DNA from: Flavonifractor avicola
Lineage (GTDB): Bacteria; Bacillota; Clostridia; Oscillospirales; Oscillospiraceae
Assembly (NCBI GenBank): GCA_019116915.1
Contig: DXAS01000083.1
Coordinates: forward strand, 1 to 11,943
Direction: 5' to 3'
DNA: 11,943 nt
The notes under the pieces were generated by a model. The model was given only the letters and a program-made list of their open reading frames with translations, searched no databases and was not told the DNA's origin. This document shows, piece after piece, positions 1-6,322 of this stretch. The translations under genes and the position numbers were made by a program. Position 1 is the stretch's first letter. Every line of letters starts with the position of its first letter.

Positions 1-1127
1 TAGACCTCCAGCTGGGAGCGGAGGAACTCGGTCATGGCCTCCTGGACGAACTTGTTGGTGATGGCCTTCTTGGTCTGGTTCTCGTAGGAGGTCTGGGTGG
101 AGAAGTTGTTGCTCACCAGCACCAGACAGTCCTCCACGTCGGCCCAGGTCAGCTTGCTCTCGTTCTTCTGGTACTTGCCCTGGGATTTCAGCCAGGCGTC
201 AATTCCGTTGACAAAGGCCGACTTCACCGCCTTCTCAGGGGAGCCGCCGTGCTCCAGCCAGGAGGAGTTGTGGTAGTGCTCGATGACCTGCACCGTGTTG
301 GAGAAGCAGAAGGAGACCGACAGCTTCACCTTGTACTCGTCCTTGTCCGCCCGGTCCCGGCCCCGGCGCTCGGTCTGCCAGAACACCGGCTGGGTCAGGG
401 GGTTGTCCCCCGCCAGCTCCTTCACATAGTCCTCGATGCCGTTTTCATACTTGAAGTCGGTGGTCTCGAACTTGCCCCCCACCTGATTGCGAAACCGGAA
501 GGTAATACCGGCGTTGACCACCGCCTGCCGCTTGAGCACATCCAGGTAGTACTCCACCGGAATGTCGATGTCGGTGAACACGTCCAGGTCGGGCAGCCAG
601 CGGAACCTGGAGCCGGTCTTTTTGCCGCTGTAGGGCTCCTTCTTCAGGCCGCCCACGTTCTCGCCCTTCTCAAAGTGGAGGGTGTACTCAAAGCCGTCCC
701 GGTGGATCACCGCGTCGAAGTAGCGGCTGGCGTACTGGGTGGCGCAGGAGCCCAGGCCGTTGAGGCCCAGGGAGTACTCGTAGTTGTCGCCGGAGTTGTT
801 GTTGTACTTGCCGCCGGCGTACAGTTCGCAGAACACCAGCTCCCAGTTGTACTTCTGCTCTTTCTCGTTCCAGTCCACCGGGCAGCCCCGGCCGAAGTCC
901 TCCACCTCGATGGACTTGTCCTCATACCGGGTGACGGTGATGAGATTGCCGTGGCCCTCTCTGGCCTCGTCGATGGCGTTGGACAGGATCTCAAACACCG
1001 CGTGTTCGCAGCCCTCCAGCCCGTCGGAGCCGAAGATGACGGCCGGGCGCTTGCGGACTCGATCCGCCCCCTTCAGGGAGGAAATGGAGTCGTTGCCGTA
1101 ACTTTTTGGGGAAGAACTTCTTGCCAT
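1..1127 (-). CDS. Divergent type IIA DNA topoisomerase subunit B (GyrB/ParE-like), 3' part outside window
   Basis: ATPase subunit of a DNA gyrase/topoisomerase IV-like enzyme, which uses ATP to pass one DNA duplex through another. 375 residues are visible, and the frame is still open at the left edge. The GHKL ATPase fold is clear: the start of the domain has RKRP (26-28 region), E46 and N50 fit the catalytic Glu and Mg-binding Asn (EILSNAIDEA), D77 with FGRG (78-81) binds adenine, YAGGKY (103-108) and GLNGLG (121-126) form the ATP lid, and TGSRFRWLPD (171-180) follows. The transducer-domain lysine loop is ENQTKK (349-354). The motifs differ from normal GyrB (GLNGLGS for GLHGVG, a Ser in the GT..F motif, VIFGSD for MYIGS), so I read it as a paralogue rather than the main gyrB. 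The toprim domain must lie beyond position 1. The start at 1127 has GAGGAGAGG just upstream and its own promoter at 1195-1224. Confidence 0.88.
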   Translation of the reverse strand, partial: MARSSSPKSYGNDSISSLKGADRVRKRPAVIFGSDGLEGCEHAVFEILSNAIDEAREGHGNLITVTRYEDKSIEVEDFGRGCPVDWNEKEQKYNWELVFCELYAGGKYNNNSGDNYEYSLGLNGLGSCATQYASRYFDAVIHRDGFEYTLHFEKGENVGGLKKEPYSGKKTGSRFRWLPDLDVFTDIDIPVEYYLDVLKRQAVVNAGITFRFRNQVGGKFETTDFKYENGIEDYVKELAGDNPLTQPVFWQTERRGRDRADKDEYKVKLSVSFCFSNTVQVIEHYHNSSWLEHGGSPEKAVKSAFVNGIDAWLKSQGKYQKNESKLTWADVEDCLVLVSNNFSTQTSYENQTKKAITNKFVQEAMTEFLRSQLEV

Positions 1128-1194
1128 GGGCCTCTCCTCATATCGTAAAACTGCCGGCCCTCAGAGCCGGTGCAAAAGATGCGCATACGTTATT

Positions 1195-1224
1195 ATATTA
1201 CCCTATTCCCGCCCAAAGTGTCAA
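1195..1224 (-). promoter_or_regulatory. Sigma-A-type promoter of the GyrB-like gene
   Basis: On the minus strand a perfect TTGACA (1219-1224) is followed after 18 nt by TAATAT (1195-1200). A TATAAT (1192-1197) overlaps it but would need a 21-nt spacer. The -35 box directly abuts the T-rich tail of the terminator at 1229-1258, so termination of one unit and initiation of the next are packed back to back. The leader of about 60 nt contains a small CCGGC/GCCGG hairpin (around 1154-1170) before the ribosome binding site. Confidence 0.75.
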
Positions 1225-1228
1225 GAAA

Positions 1229-1258
1229 GGCCGGACCACGGCAATCCGTGGTCCGGCC
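1229..1258 (-). terminator. Rho-independent terminator after the 40-residue gene
   Basis: A perfect 13-bp stem (1229-1241 with 1246-1258) closes a 4-nt loop. Reading leftwards it is followed by TTTCTT. It begins 7 nt after the stop codon of the small gene at 1266-1388, so it ends that transcript before the GyrB-like promoter. The other strand lacks a T-run. Confidence 0.85.
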
Positions 1259-1265
1259 CTGTTGC

Positions 1266-1388
1266 TTATGCGGCCATGTCCTCCAGTTCGGCCAGCGCCT
1301 CCCCCTGGGAGTCGGCGGAAAACCGGAAGCGTCCGGCGGCGTCGTATACCTCAATGTGTCCGTTTACATAGCGAAGTTCAAATTCCAT
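1266..1388 (-). CDS. Small protein of unknown function, 40 aa
   Basis: A short gene with no recognised function. It encodes 40 residues beginning MEFELRYVNGHIEVYD and ending ALAELEDMAA, followed by TAA. The composition suggests a small soluble domain: a strand-like N-terminal half (FELRYVNGHIEVYDAAGRFRFSAD region) and an acidic helix-like C-terminus. There is no signal peptide, membrane segment or cysteine. Evidence that it is real: an AAAGGAG Shine-Dalgarno (1398-1404) lies 9 nt before the ATG, the codons are C/G-rich at third positions like the neighbours, and a strong terminator sits 7 nt after the stop. It lies 65 nt downstream of the amidase gene with no visible promoter between, so the two are probably co-transcribed. 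It could instead be a leader or regulatory peptide. Confidence 0.75.
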   Translation of the reverse strand: MEFELRYVNGHIEVYDAAGRFRFSADSQGEALAELEDMAA

Positions 1389-1403
1389 GGTTCAGCGCTC
1401 CTT

Positions 1404-1425
1404 TCCTGTATCGTTGGGTACAGGA
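1404..1425 (-). promoter_or_regulatory. Hairpin abutting the ribosome binding site of the 40-aa gene
   Basis: TCCTGTA (1404-1410) and TACAGGA (1419-1425) form a 7-bp stem with an 8-nt loop. In the mRNA its 3' arm ends exactly at the AAAGGAG ribosome binding site. It has no following U-run and so is not a terminator. It could affect mRNA processing or access to the ribosome binding site; this is inference. Confidence 0.4.
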
Positions 1426-1453
1426 TACCAGAGCAGCTGTCCAATAAAACGGA

Positions 1454-2065
1454 CTATTCTTGCAAGTCAGCCTTAAATTGTTCCCACGCCTCCGGGTTTC
1501 GAACATAATAAAGGGGACATTCCTTGCCGGTGACATCGTAGTGCCGGATGACTTGGTCGGTGTCCAGGCGGTACTCGTCCATAAGCCAGCGGACCAGCTT
1601 GATAAGGGAGTCGTAGGTGGCCTGAGTGAAGGCCCCGGTGTCGTCGGGGTGGCAGCACTCAATGGAGATGGTGTCCACATTCCGGGGGCCGGTACAGTAG
1701 GCGATCTCGTCCAGGGGCACGTTGCAGATGATCTCCCCGTCCAGGCCGATGAGGAAATGGCTGGAGGCGTAGGTCTCTCCGGTGGTGGCCAGGTTTCGGA
1801 AGTAGCTGTTGTTCTGCTCCGCCGTGGTGCCCGGGTTGCCCACATAGTGGACCACCACGCCGTTGACCTCCTCCAGGGGCTCGCCGGGCCGGGAATAGGG
1901 ATTGATGGGGAGCAGCTCCTCGGTGATCCAGTCGGGCAGATCGCCGGAGGGCTGGGGGGCGGAGAAGGCCAGCCGCCAGATCAGGAAGGCCGCTCCAATC
2001 AGCACAAGAATGATAAGGGCGGGCAGCAGAGGGGAACGGCGGCGTTTTTTCACACGGGTGGGCAT
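1454..2065 (-). CDS. Membrane-anchored N-acetylmuramoyl-L-alanine amidase (Amidase_2 / PGRP fold)
   Basis: Zinc amidase predicted to cut the bond between N-acetylmuramic acid and L-alanine in peptidoglycan, acting outside the membrane. The 203-residue protein has a basic N-terminus (KKRRR, 6-10), one membrane segment (about 12-31), a short linker and the catalytic domain (about 65-195). Likely zinc ligands are H73 (VVHYVGN), H165 (IRHYD) and C173 (GKECP). E136 (SIECC) and H103 (SSHF) are also typical family positions. The membrane segment may be an uncleaved anchor or a signal peptide. The start at 2065 is preferred because AAAAGGAGG (2075-2083) lies 9 nt upstream; the frame is open for 39 more codons to 2182, but those would translate across a terminator hairpin. 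It probably continues into the 40-residue gene. A role in sporulation, growth or spore germination cannot be told apart here. Confidence 0.88.
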   Translation of the reverse strand: MPTRVKKRRRSPLLPALIILVLIGAAFLIWRLAFSAPQPSGDLPDWITEELLPINPYSRPGEPLEEVNGVVVHYVGNPGTTAEQNNSYFRNLATTGETYASSHFLIGLDGEIICNVPLDEIAYCTGPRNVDTISIECCHPDDTGAFTQATYDSLIKLVRWLMDEYRLDTDQVIRHYDVTGKECPLYYVRNPEAWEQFKADLQE

Positions 2066-2074
2066 GGGCTTGTC

Positions 2075-2083
2075 CCTCCTTTT
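2075..2083 (-). promoter_or_regulatory. Ribosome binding site fixing the amidase start
   Basis: Minus-strand AAAAGGAGG lies 9 nt before the ATG at 2065. It decides between this start and the in-frame ATG at 2182, which has no comparable site. Confidence 0.8.
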
Positions 2084-2099
2084 GGGGCTAAAACGCAGA

Positions 2100-2133
2100 A
2101 ACACAGGCCCGCCGCCTGTTGCGGGCCTGTGTT
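2100..2133 (-). terminator. Probable intrinsic terminator after mrp (or leader attenuator of the amidase gene)
   Basis: A perfect 13-bp stem (2100-2112 with 2121-2133, loop 8 nt) is followed on the minus strand by TCTGCGTTTT, a broken U-tract. It lies about 120 nt after the mrp stop and only 17 nt before the amidase ribosome binding site. I see no convincing promoter between hairpin and amidase, so it may only partly terminate or may attenuate the amidase. Confidence 0.6.
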
Positions 2134-2254
2134 CCCAAGATCTGAAAAAGAGAGGAAAGAGAGGAGTGGCCTTTCTGACCACGCTGTTATCCTATCCTCT
2201 CCCTGTGAACCCGTTTTGAACCGAATATGAACGTTTTGTAAAGCCTGATCCTGG

Positions 2255-3076
2255 TTATTCTGCCAGGGTCTTGGCCACGTCGGCCAGGTAATTCTGCTCC
2301 AGGTCCTCGATCTTGCCGGCGTCGCAGGCGGCGGCCACAGCGGGATCCATGGGCAGGCGGGCCAGCACCTTCAGGCCCAGACCGGCGGCCACCTGGTCAA
2401 TGTGGCTCTCGCCGAAGATGGCGTGGCGCTTGCCGCAGTCGGGGCACTGGAAGTAGGAGTAGTTCTCCACCAGGCCCAGCACGGGGATGTGCATCATCTC
2501 AGCCATCTTGACGGCCTTGGTGACGATCATGCTCACCAGGTCCTGGGGAGAGGTGACCACCACGATGCCGTCGATGGGCAGGGACTGGAACACGGTCAGG
2601 GGCACGTCGCCGGTTCCGGGAGGCATATCCACGAACATATAGTCCACGTCCCCCCAGATCACGTCGGTCCAGAACTGCTTGACGGTGCCGGCAATGACGG
2701 GCCCCCGCCAGATCACGGGGTCGGTCTCATGCTCGGTGAGCAGGTTGAGGCTCATGATGCCGATGCCGGTCTTGGTCTCGGCGGGGTAGATGCCCAGCTC
2801 GCTGCCCTCGGCCCGGGTGTGGATGCCGAAGGCGGCGGGGATGGAGGGGCCGGTGATGTCGGCGTCCAGCACGGCCACCTTCTTGCCCATGCGGCGCATG
2901 GCCACCGCCAGGGAGGAGGTCACCAGGCTCTTGCCCACGCCGCCCTTGCCGCTGACCACGGCAATGACCTTGCCGATGTGGGACAGGCCGTTGGCGGGAA
3001 CGTGGAGATCCTGGGGGGCGGTGCGCTCGCCGCAGCTCTCGCCGCAGGAGGAACAGTTGTGGGTGCATTCTGACAT
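2255..3076 (-). CDS. mrp: Mrp/NBP35-family P-loop ATPase, Fe-S cluster carrier
   Basis: Cytosolic ATPase of the Mrp/NBP35 (ApbC) family, which binds and hands on Fe-S clusters. The 273-residue sequence has the deviant Walker A GKGGVGKS (43-50), switch-region DADITGPS (71-78), DMPPGTGD (150-157) and the family CPDC pair (C211, C214) that bridges a cluster between two subunits. The N-terminus carries four extra cysteines (C4, C8, C11, C15), as in NBP35-type members, which could hold a second cluster; the DUF59 domain of longer Mrp proteins is absent. The start at 3076 is preceded by GGAAAGAAGG. It is the last gene of the leftward operon, 80 nt from the kinase gene, and is followed by a hairpin at 2100-2133. 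No oddity in length or codon use. Confidence 0.93.
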   Translation of the reverse strand: MSECTHNCSSCGESCGERTAPQDLHVPANGLSHIGKVIAVVSGKGGVGKSLVTSSLAVAMRRMGKKVAVLDADITGPSIPAAFGIHTRAEGSELGIYPAETKTGIGIMSLNLLTEHETDPVIWRGPVIAGTVKQFWTDVIWGDVDYMFVDMPPGTGDVPLTVFQSLPIDGIVVVTSPQDLVSMIVTKAVKMAEMMHIPVLGLVENYSYFQCPDCGKRHAIFGESHIDQVAAGLGLKVLARLPMDPAVAAACDAGKIEDLEQNYLADVAKTLAE

Positions 3077-3128
3077 GGTATTTTTCCTTCTTTCCTATGT
3101 TGTTACCAGGGATTGATATGGGAGAAGC

Positions 3129-3147
3129 GGGGGGACAAAGTCCCCCC
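3129..3147 (-). terminator. Short GC hairpin between the kinase gene and mrp
   Basis: GGGGGGA (3129-3135) and TCCCCCC (3141-3147) form a 7-bp stem with a 5-nt loop, 10 nt after the kinase stop. The following minus-strand sequence (GCTTCTCCC) is not a U-tract, so it is at most a weak terminator or an mRNA-stabilising hairpin that leaves mrp expressed by read-through. Confidence 0.35.
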
Positions 3148-3156
3148 TGGACATGA

Positions 3157-4101
3157 TTAGTAGCTGTAGGTCCCGCCGCCGATAAACTCCCGGATGAGGG
3201 ACTCGGGGGGTACCAGAGCCGGGTCCACCGGCTCAAAGTACCGGAAGGCGTCCACCAGATCGTGGAACTCATGATAGCGGGGGTTGTCGGCGGGGATCTG
3301 GTCCACCGCCTCTTTCAGGGCGTGGGCGTAGTTGGCAAACACCGACACCTCATAGGGCAGGGAGGAGTCGATGATGATATTGGCCCGGTTCTTGAAGGGG
3401 GAGATATACTTCTTCTCGCCCCGGCGCACATTATACCACATCAAAAGGGTTTCCAAAAGGTCTGTGCCCCGGAAATTATAGTCACGGACCGCCCGGCGGG
3501 AAATCCGCATCCAGGTGCCCTTAAACCGCAGTTCCTCCCCCTCCAGCACGTTGGAGCGGGCGGAGATGTACAGGCCGGTGGCCTCGGGGTGGCGGCCGAA
3601 GATGTCGTCGTTGAGGGCGTGGATGCCCTCAAAGATGGCGATCTCGTTTTTGTCCAGTTTCAGGAAGGTGCCCCGGCTGTCGTTGCGCATCTGCCGGGCA
3701 AACTCATACTTGGGTACCACCACCCACTCGCCCTGGGACAGCCGGGAGAAGGTCTCGTCCAGCAGGTCCAGGTCCAGCAGCACCGGGGACTCGTAGTCGA
3801 TGTCCCCCTCAGGGGTGCGGGGGGCGGTCTTGCGGTTGAGGGTTTTATAGTAGTTGTCCATGGAGATGGCGTGGGTATTCACACCCCGGCGCTCCAGCTC
3901 CTGCTCCAGCTTGAGGGCGGTGGTGGTCTTGCCCGAGCCGGAGGGGCCGGACAGCAGCACGATGGGGCTCTCCTTCATCCGCTCCAGGATGCGGTCCACC
4001 GCCGACGCAATGCGGCTTTGATAGGCGGCGTCGCAGGCCTCCAGAAATCCCTTGGGGTCGGTGCGGATGCTCTGGTTGATCTCTTGCAGCTGATAGGGCA
4101 T
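3157..4101 (-). CDS. Uridine kinase-like P-loop nucleoside kinase
   Basis: Member of the uridine kinase/phosphoribulokinase family, predicted to phosphorylate a nucleoside (probably uridine or cytidine to the monophosphate) with ATP. The 314 residues show Walker A GPSGSGKT (52-59), a substrate-side DNYYK (82-86), the acidic YE stretch at 103-104, and the Walker B-like FEGIHAL (157-163). Residues 1-45 precede the kinase core, and a tail of about 60 residues follows it, making it longer than a compact Udk (about 210 aa) but without the TGS/tRNA-synthetase-like N-terminus of the long clostridial forms. The start at 4101 has AAGGAGG upstream. It follows hemZ after 11 nt, so it is co-transcribed. 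Substrate is not certain from sequence; I give no gene symbol for that reason. Confidence 0.85.
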   Translation of the reverse strand: MPYQLQEINQSIRTDPKGFLEACDAAYQSRIASAVDRILERMKESPIVLLSGPSGSGKTTTALKLEQELERRGVNTHAISMDNYYKTLNRKTAPRTPEGDIDYESPVLLDLDLLDETFSRLSQGEWVVVPKYEFARQMRNDSRGTFLKLDKNEIAIFEGIHALNDDIFGRHPEATGLYISARSNVLEGEELRFKGTWMRISRRAVRDYNFRGTDLLETLLMWYNVRRGEKKYISPFKNRANIIIDSSLPYEVSVFANYAHALKEAVDQIPADNPRYHEFHDLVDAFRYFEPVDPALVPPESLIREFIGGGTYSY

Positions 4102-4112
4102 AACGGACCTCC

Positions 4113-5591
4113 TTACAGGGCGCCGTGGAAGCGGGCCACCCGCTCCTTTCCGGCGCAGACGGCGTCAATTTTCTCGATATACTCCTTGGGATACTTGGGG
4201 TTGGCCACCCGTTCGATGTGGCCGGTGGCCGGGTTGACCAGCTTGGTCACCCCGCCGCCTCCCAGGGAGACGATGGTGTGCAGCTCCTCCATCATGCAGA
4301 TGTTATAGAGGCTCTCGGTGCCCGGCAGGCACCAGCCCACGTTCTCAAAGGAGCCGGACATATACTTCTGACGGTAGAGGTAATAGGGGATCTGCCCCGC
4401 CCCCCGCAGGGCGGCCCAGGCATACTCCAGCATGGCGGCCACCTCTTCATCGGCGGGCACGCCGCTCCCCTCCTCCATCAGCCGGGAACCCTTCTTCATG
4501 GCCAGGGTGTGGACGGTGATATTCTCCGGCGCCATGGCCAGCACCTGATCCAGGGAGGACCGGAAGCCGTCCACGCTGTCGGCGGGCAGACCGGCGATGA
4601 GATCCATGTTGACGCAGGGGATGCCGCTGTCCCGGGCCATGGCGTAGGCCCTGCGGATGTCCTCGGCCCGATGGGCCCGGCCCATGGCGGTGAGCACATG
4701 GTCCTGCATGGTCTGGGGATTCACCGACACCCGGCCGCAGCCCCGGCGGAAGAGAACCTCCAGCTTTTCCCGGGTAATGGTGTCGGGCCGCCCGGCCTCC
4801 ACCGTGTACTCGGTGCAGGCGGACAGGTCAATGGAGTCGGCCAGCTCCCCCATGAGCCGGTCCAGCTGGGGGGCGGACAGGGTGGTGGGAGTGCCGCCGC
4901 CAAAGTAGACGGAGCGCACCTTCAGCCCCGCCCCCGCCAGCATCTCACCGGTAGCCTTGATTTCCCGGGAAAGGCAGTCCAGGAAGGGCTCGATAAGCTT
5001 GAGGGCACGGCCCACGTCGGCGGACACGAAGGAGCAGTAGGCGCACCGGGTGGGGCAGAAGGGGATGCCCACATAGAGGGACACCTCTTCCGGCCCCAGG
5101 CTCCGCTGGGCGTCCAGGCTGGCCTGGGCGCAGTCCATGGCCAGCTGCCGCCGCAGGGGGGACACCCGGTAGGTGTCCTTCAGCACCCGCTCGGCCTGAG
5201 CGGGGGTGGCGCCGGCCAGCATGGCCTTGGTGGGGATCTTCACCGGCCGCACGCCGGTCAACGCCCCCCAGGGGGGCTCGTTCCCACGGGCGGCCACCCC
5301 GGCGTCGTAGAAGGCCAGCTTCAGGATCCGCTGGAGGGCCCGGCTGGTGGAGAGGTCATCGGTGAGCTCTTCCAGTTTACACCGGCGGCTTGCCCCATAT
5401 GACTGACCGTGGTAAGTCAGCCTGGCGGTGGCGGTGGCCCACAGCTTGCCCCGGCTCAGGGAGAGCACCAGATGGTCCTCCCCGGCAGCGGGGAGCTGGT
5501 CGTCGTATTCCGGCCGCTGGTCAGGAAAAAGCGTCAATAACATTTGCTCGGCGGCATATTTGTAGTCGTGGCCGCGGAGGTAGAGTTTCAT
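4113..5591 (-). CDS. hemZ: HemZ-type radical SAM protein (coproporphyrinogen III oxidase-like)
   Basis: Radical SAM protein of the HemN/HemW superfamily, HemZ branch. HemZ is annotated as an oxygen-independent coproporphyrinogen III dehydrogenase, though the activity of clostridial members is unproven. The 492 residues comprise an N-terminal region of about 165 residues typical of HemZ, then the radical SAM core: CPTRCAYC (C179, C183, C186) binds the 4Fe-4S cluster, Y173 in LYVGIPF is the usual residue just before it, GGGTP (231-235) binds SAM, and EAGRPD (265-270) and MDLIAGLP (329-336) follow. The start at 5591 has GGAAAGGATC upstream. It lies 30 nt after the MBL gene and 11 nt before the kinase. 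In many Clostridia hemZ sits beside dtd and an MBL hydrolase, as here, suggesting a link that may not be heme synthesis. Confidence 0.9.
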   Translation of the reverse strand: MKLYLRGHDYKYAAEQMLLTLFPDQRPEYDDQLPAAGEDHLVLSLSRGKLWATATARLTYHGQSYGASRRCKLEELTDDLSTSRALQRILKLAFYDAGVAARGNEPPWGALTGVRPVKIPTKAMLAGATPAQAERVLKDTYRVSPLRRQLAMDCAQASLDAQRSLGPEEVSLYVGIPFCPTRCAYCSFVSADVGRALKLIEPFLDCLSREIKATGEMLAGAGLKVRSVYFGGGTPTTLSAPQLDRLMGELADSIDLSACTEYTVEAGRPDTITREKLEVLFRRGCGRVSVNPQTMQDHVLTAMGRAHRAEDIRRAYAMARDSGIPCVNMDLIAGLPADSVDGFRSSLDQVLAMAPENITVHTLAMKKGSRLMEEGSGVPADEEVAAMLEYAWAALRGAGQIPYYLYRQKYMSGSFENVGWCLPGTESLYNICMMEELHTIVSLGGGGVTKLVNPATGHIERVANPKYPKEYIEKIDAVCAGKERVARFHGAL

Positions 5592-5621
5592 AGCGGAATG
5601 ATCCTTTCCGGGGAAATCAGA

Positions 5622-6227
5622 TTACCCCATGGCCTGCTGCATATAGTAGTTGCTCTTCCGCTCGGCCTCCAGGGTGGACAGATCCATGTGGCCGGGGAGG
5701 ACGTGGAAGTCCCCGGGCAGCCGGGCCAGCCGGGCCAGGGAGGCCATGATCTCCTCATAGCTGCCTCCGGGCAGGTCGGTGCGGCCCATGGAGCCCTGGA
5801 ACAGGGTGTCGCCGGTGAAGAGGGCATCCCCCGCCATCAGGCACACCCCGCCGGGGGTGTGGCCGGGGGTGTGGATCACCTGCACGTCGATGCCTCCCAC
5901 CTTCACCAGGTCGCCGTCGTCATAGGGCTTGGGGTCGGTGCCCAGCGGGGGAAACAACGGGCTGCCCAGCCGGGCGGCGTCGTCGGGATGGAGGTACACG
6001 GGGATGCCCGGCAACGCCTTGAGCAGCCCCGCCACGCCGGTGGTGTGGTCATAGTGGGCGTGGGTCAGCAGGATGGACTGGATCTCCACCCCGTCCTCCC
6101 TGGCCTGGGCCAGGATGCGGCCGGCCTCGTCGCCGGGGTCCACCACGGCGGCGGTGTGGGTGTCCTCGTCCTCCAGCAGATAGCAGTTGGTGCCGATGGG
6201 CCCCACCTGTAAAACACGAATTTTCAT
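5622..6227 (-). CDS. MBL-fold metallo-hydrolase (glyoxalase II-like)
   Basis: Small cytosolic metallo-beta-lactamase-fold hydrolase, 201 residues, of the group often annotated as hydroxyacylglutathione hydrolase-like. The full two-metal site is present: THAHYDH (H56, H58, D60, H61), H123 in HTPGHTPG, D140 in FTGDTLF and H180 in LPGH. It lacks the C-terminal substrate domain of true glyoxalase II, so glutathione thioesters are not a safe assignment; the natural substrate is unknown. The start at 6227 has AAAGAAGGGGG upstream. That site directly follows the stop codon of a dtd remnant (6247-6322), which suggests that dtd once ended right there and was tightly coupled to this gene. Downstream is hemZ, 30 nt away. 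Confidence 0.9.
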   Translation of the reverse strand: MKIRVLQVGPIGTNCYLLEDEDTHTAAVVDPGDEAGRILAQAREDGVEIQSILLTHAHYDHTTGVAGLLKALPGIPVYLHPDDAARLGSPLFPPLGTDPKPYDDGDLVKVGGIDVQVIHTPGHTPGGVCLMAGDALFTGDTLFQGSMGRTDLPGGSYEEIMASLARLARLPGDFHVLPGHMDLSTLEAERKSNYYMQQAMG

Positions 6228-6246
6228 GGGATGTCTGCCCCCTTCT

Positions 6247-6322
6247 TTACATGGTATCGGTGTCCAGCAGAATGGTCACAGGACCGTCATTTTGAGAATA
6301 AACCTGCATATCGGCGCCGAAT
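6247..6322 (-). pseudogene. Remnant of a second dtd 3' end
   Basis: These 76 bp match 6455-6530, the last 24 codons plus stop of the live dtd, at 68 of 76 positions by my count. Translated leftwards it reads FGADMQVYSQNDGPVTILL and then DTDTM-stop, against DTDQM-stop in the live gene. Apart from that T/Q change every difference is synonymous (Ser TCT/AGT, Gln CAA/CAG, Asn AAT/AAC, Asp GAT/GAC). It has no start and no upstream dtd sequence, so it is a fragment. Its stop codon abuts the ribosome binding site of the MBL gene. Confidence 0.85.

Noticed and set aside
249..1148. Long rightward open frame of 299 codons over the GyrB-like gene
   Set aside because: It is the antisense of a clearly homologous coding sequence in GC-rich DNA, with low-complexity Val/Leu/Gly-rich translation. 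The same applies to the long antisense frames over mrp, the kinase, hemZ, the MBL gene, miaB (8094-9599) and mutS (9942-11744).
1240..1249. GGCAATCCGT shared by the terminator near 1240 and the right cassette repeat (9914-9923)
   Set aside because: A 10-nt match without extension on either side, and the terminator's stem is otherwise unrelated. Taken as chance.
2066..2182. 39-codon N-terminal extension of the amidase from the ATG at 2182
   Set aside because: It has no good ribosome binding site and would translate through the 13-bp hairpin at 2100-2133. The ATG at 2065 has AAAAGGAGG at ideal spacing and is followed by a normal basic region and membrane segment.
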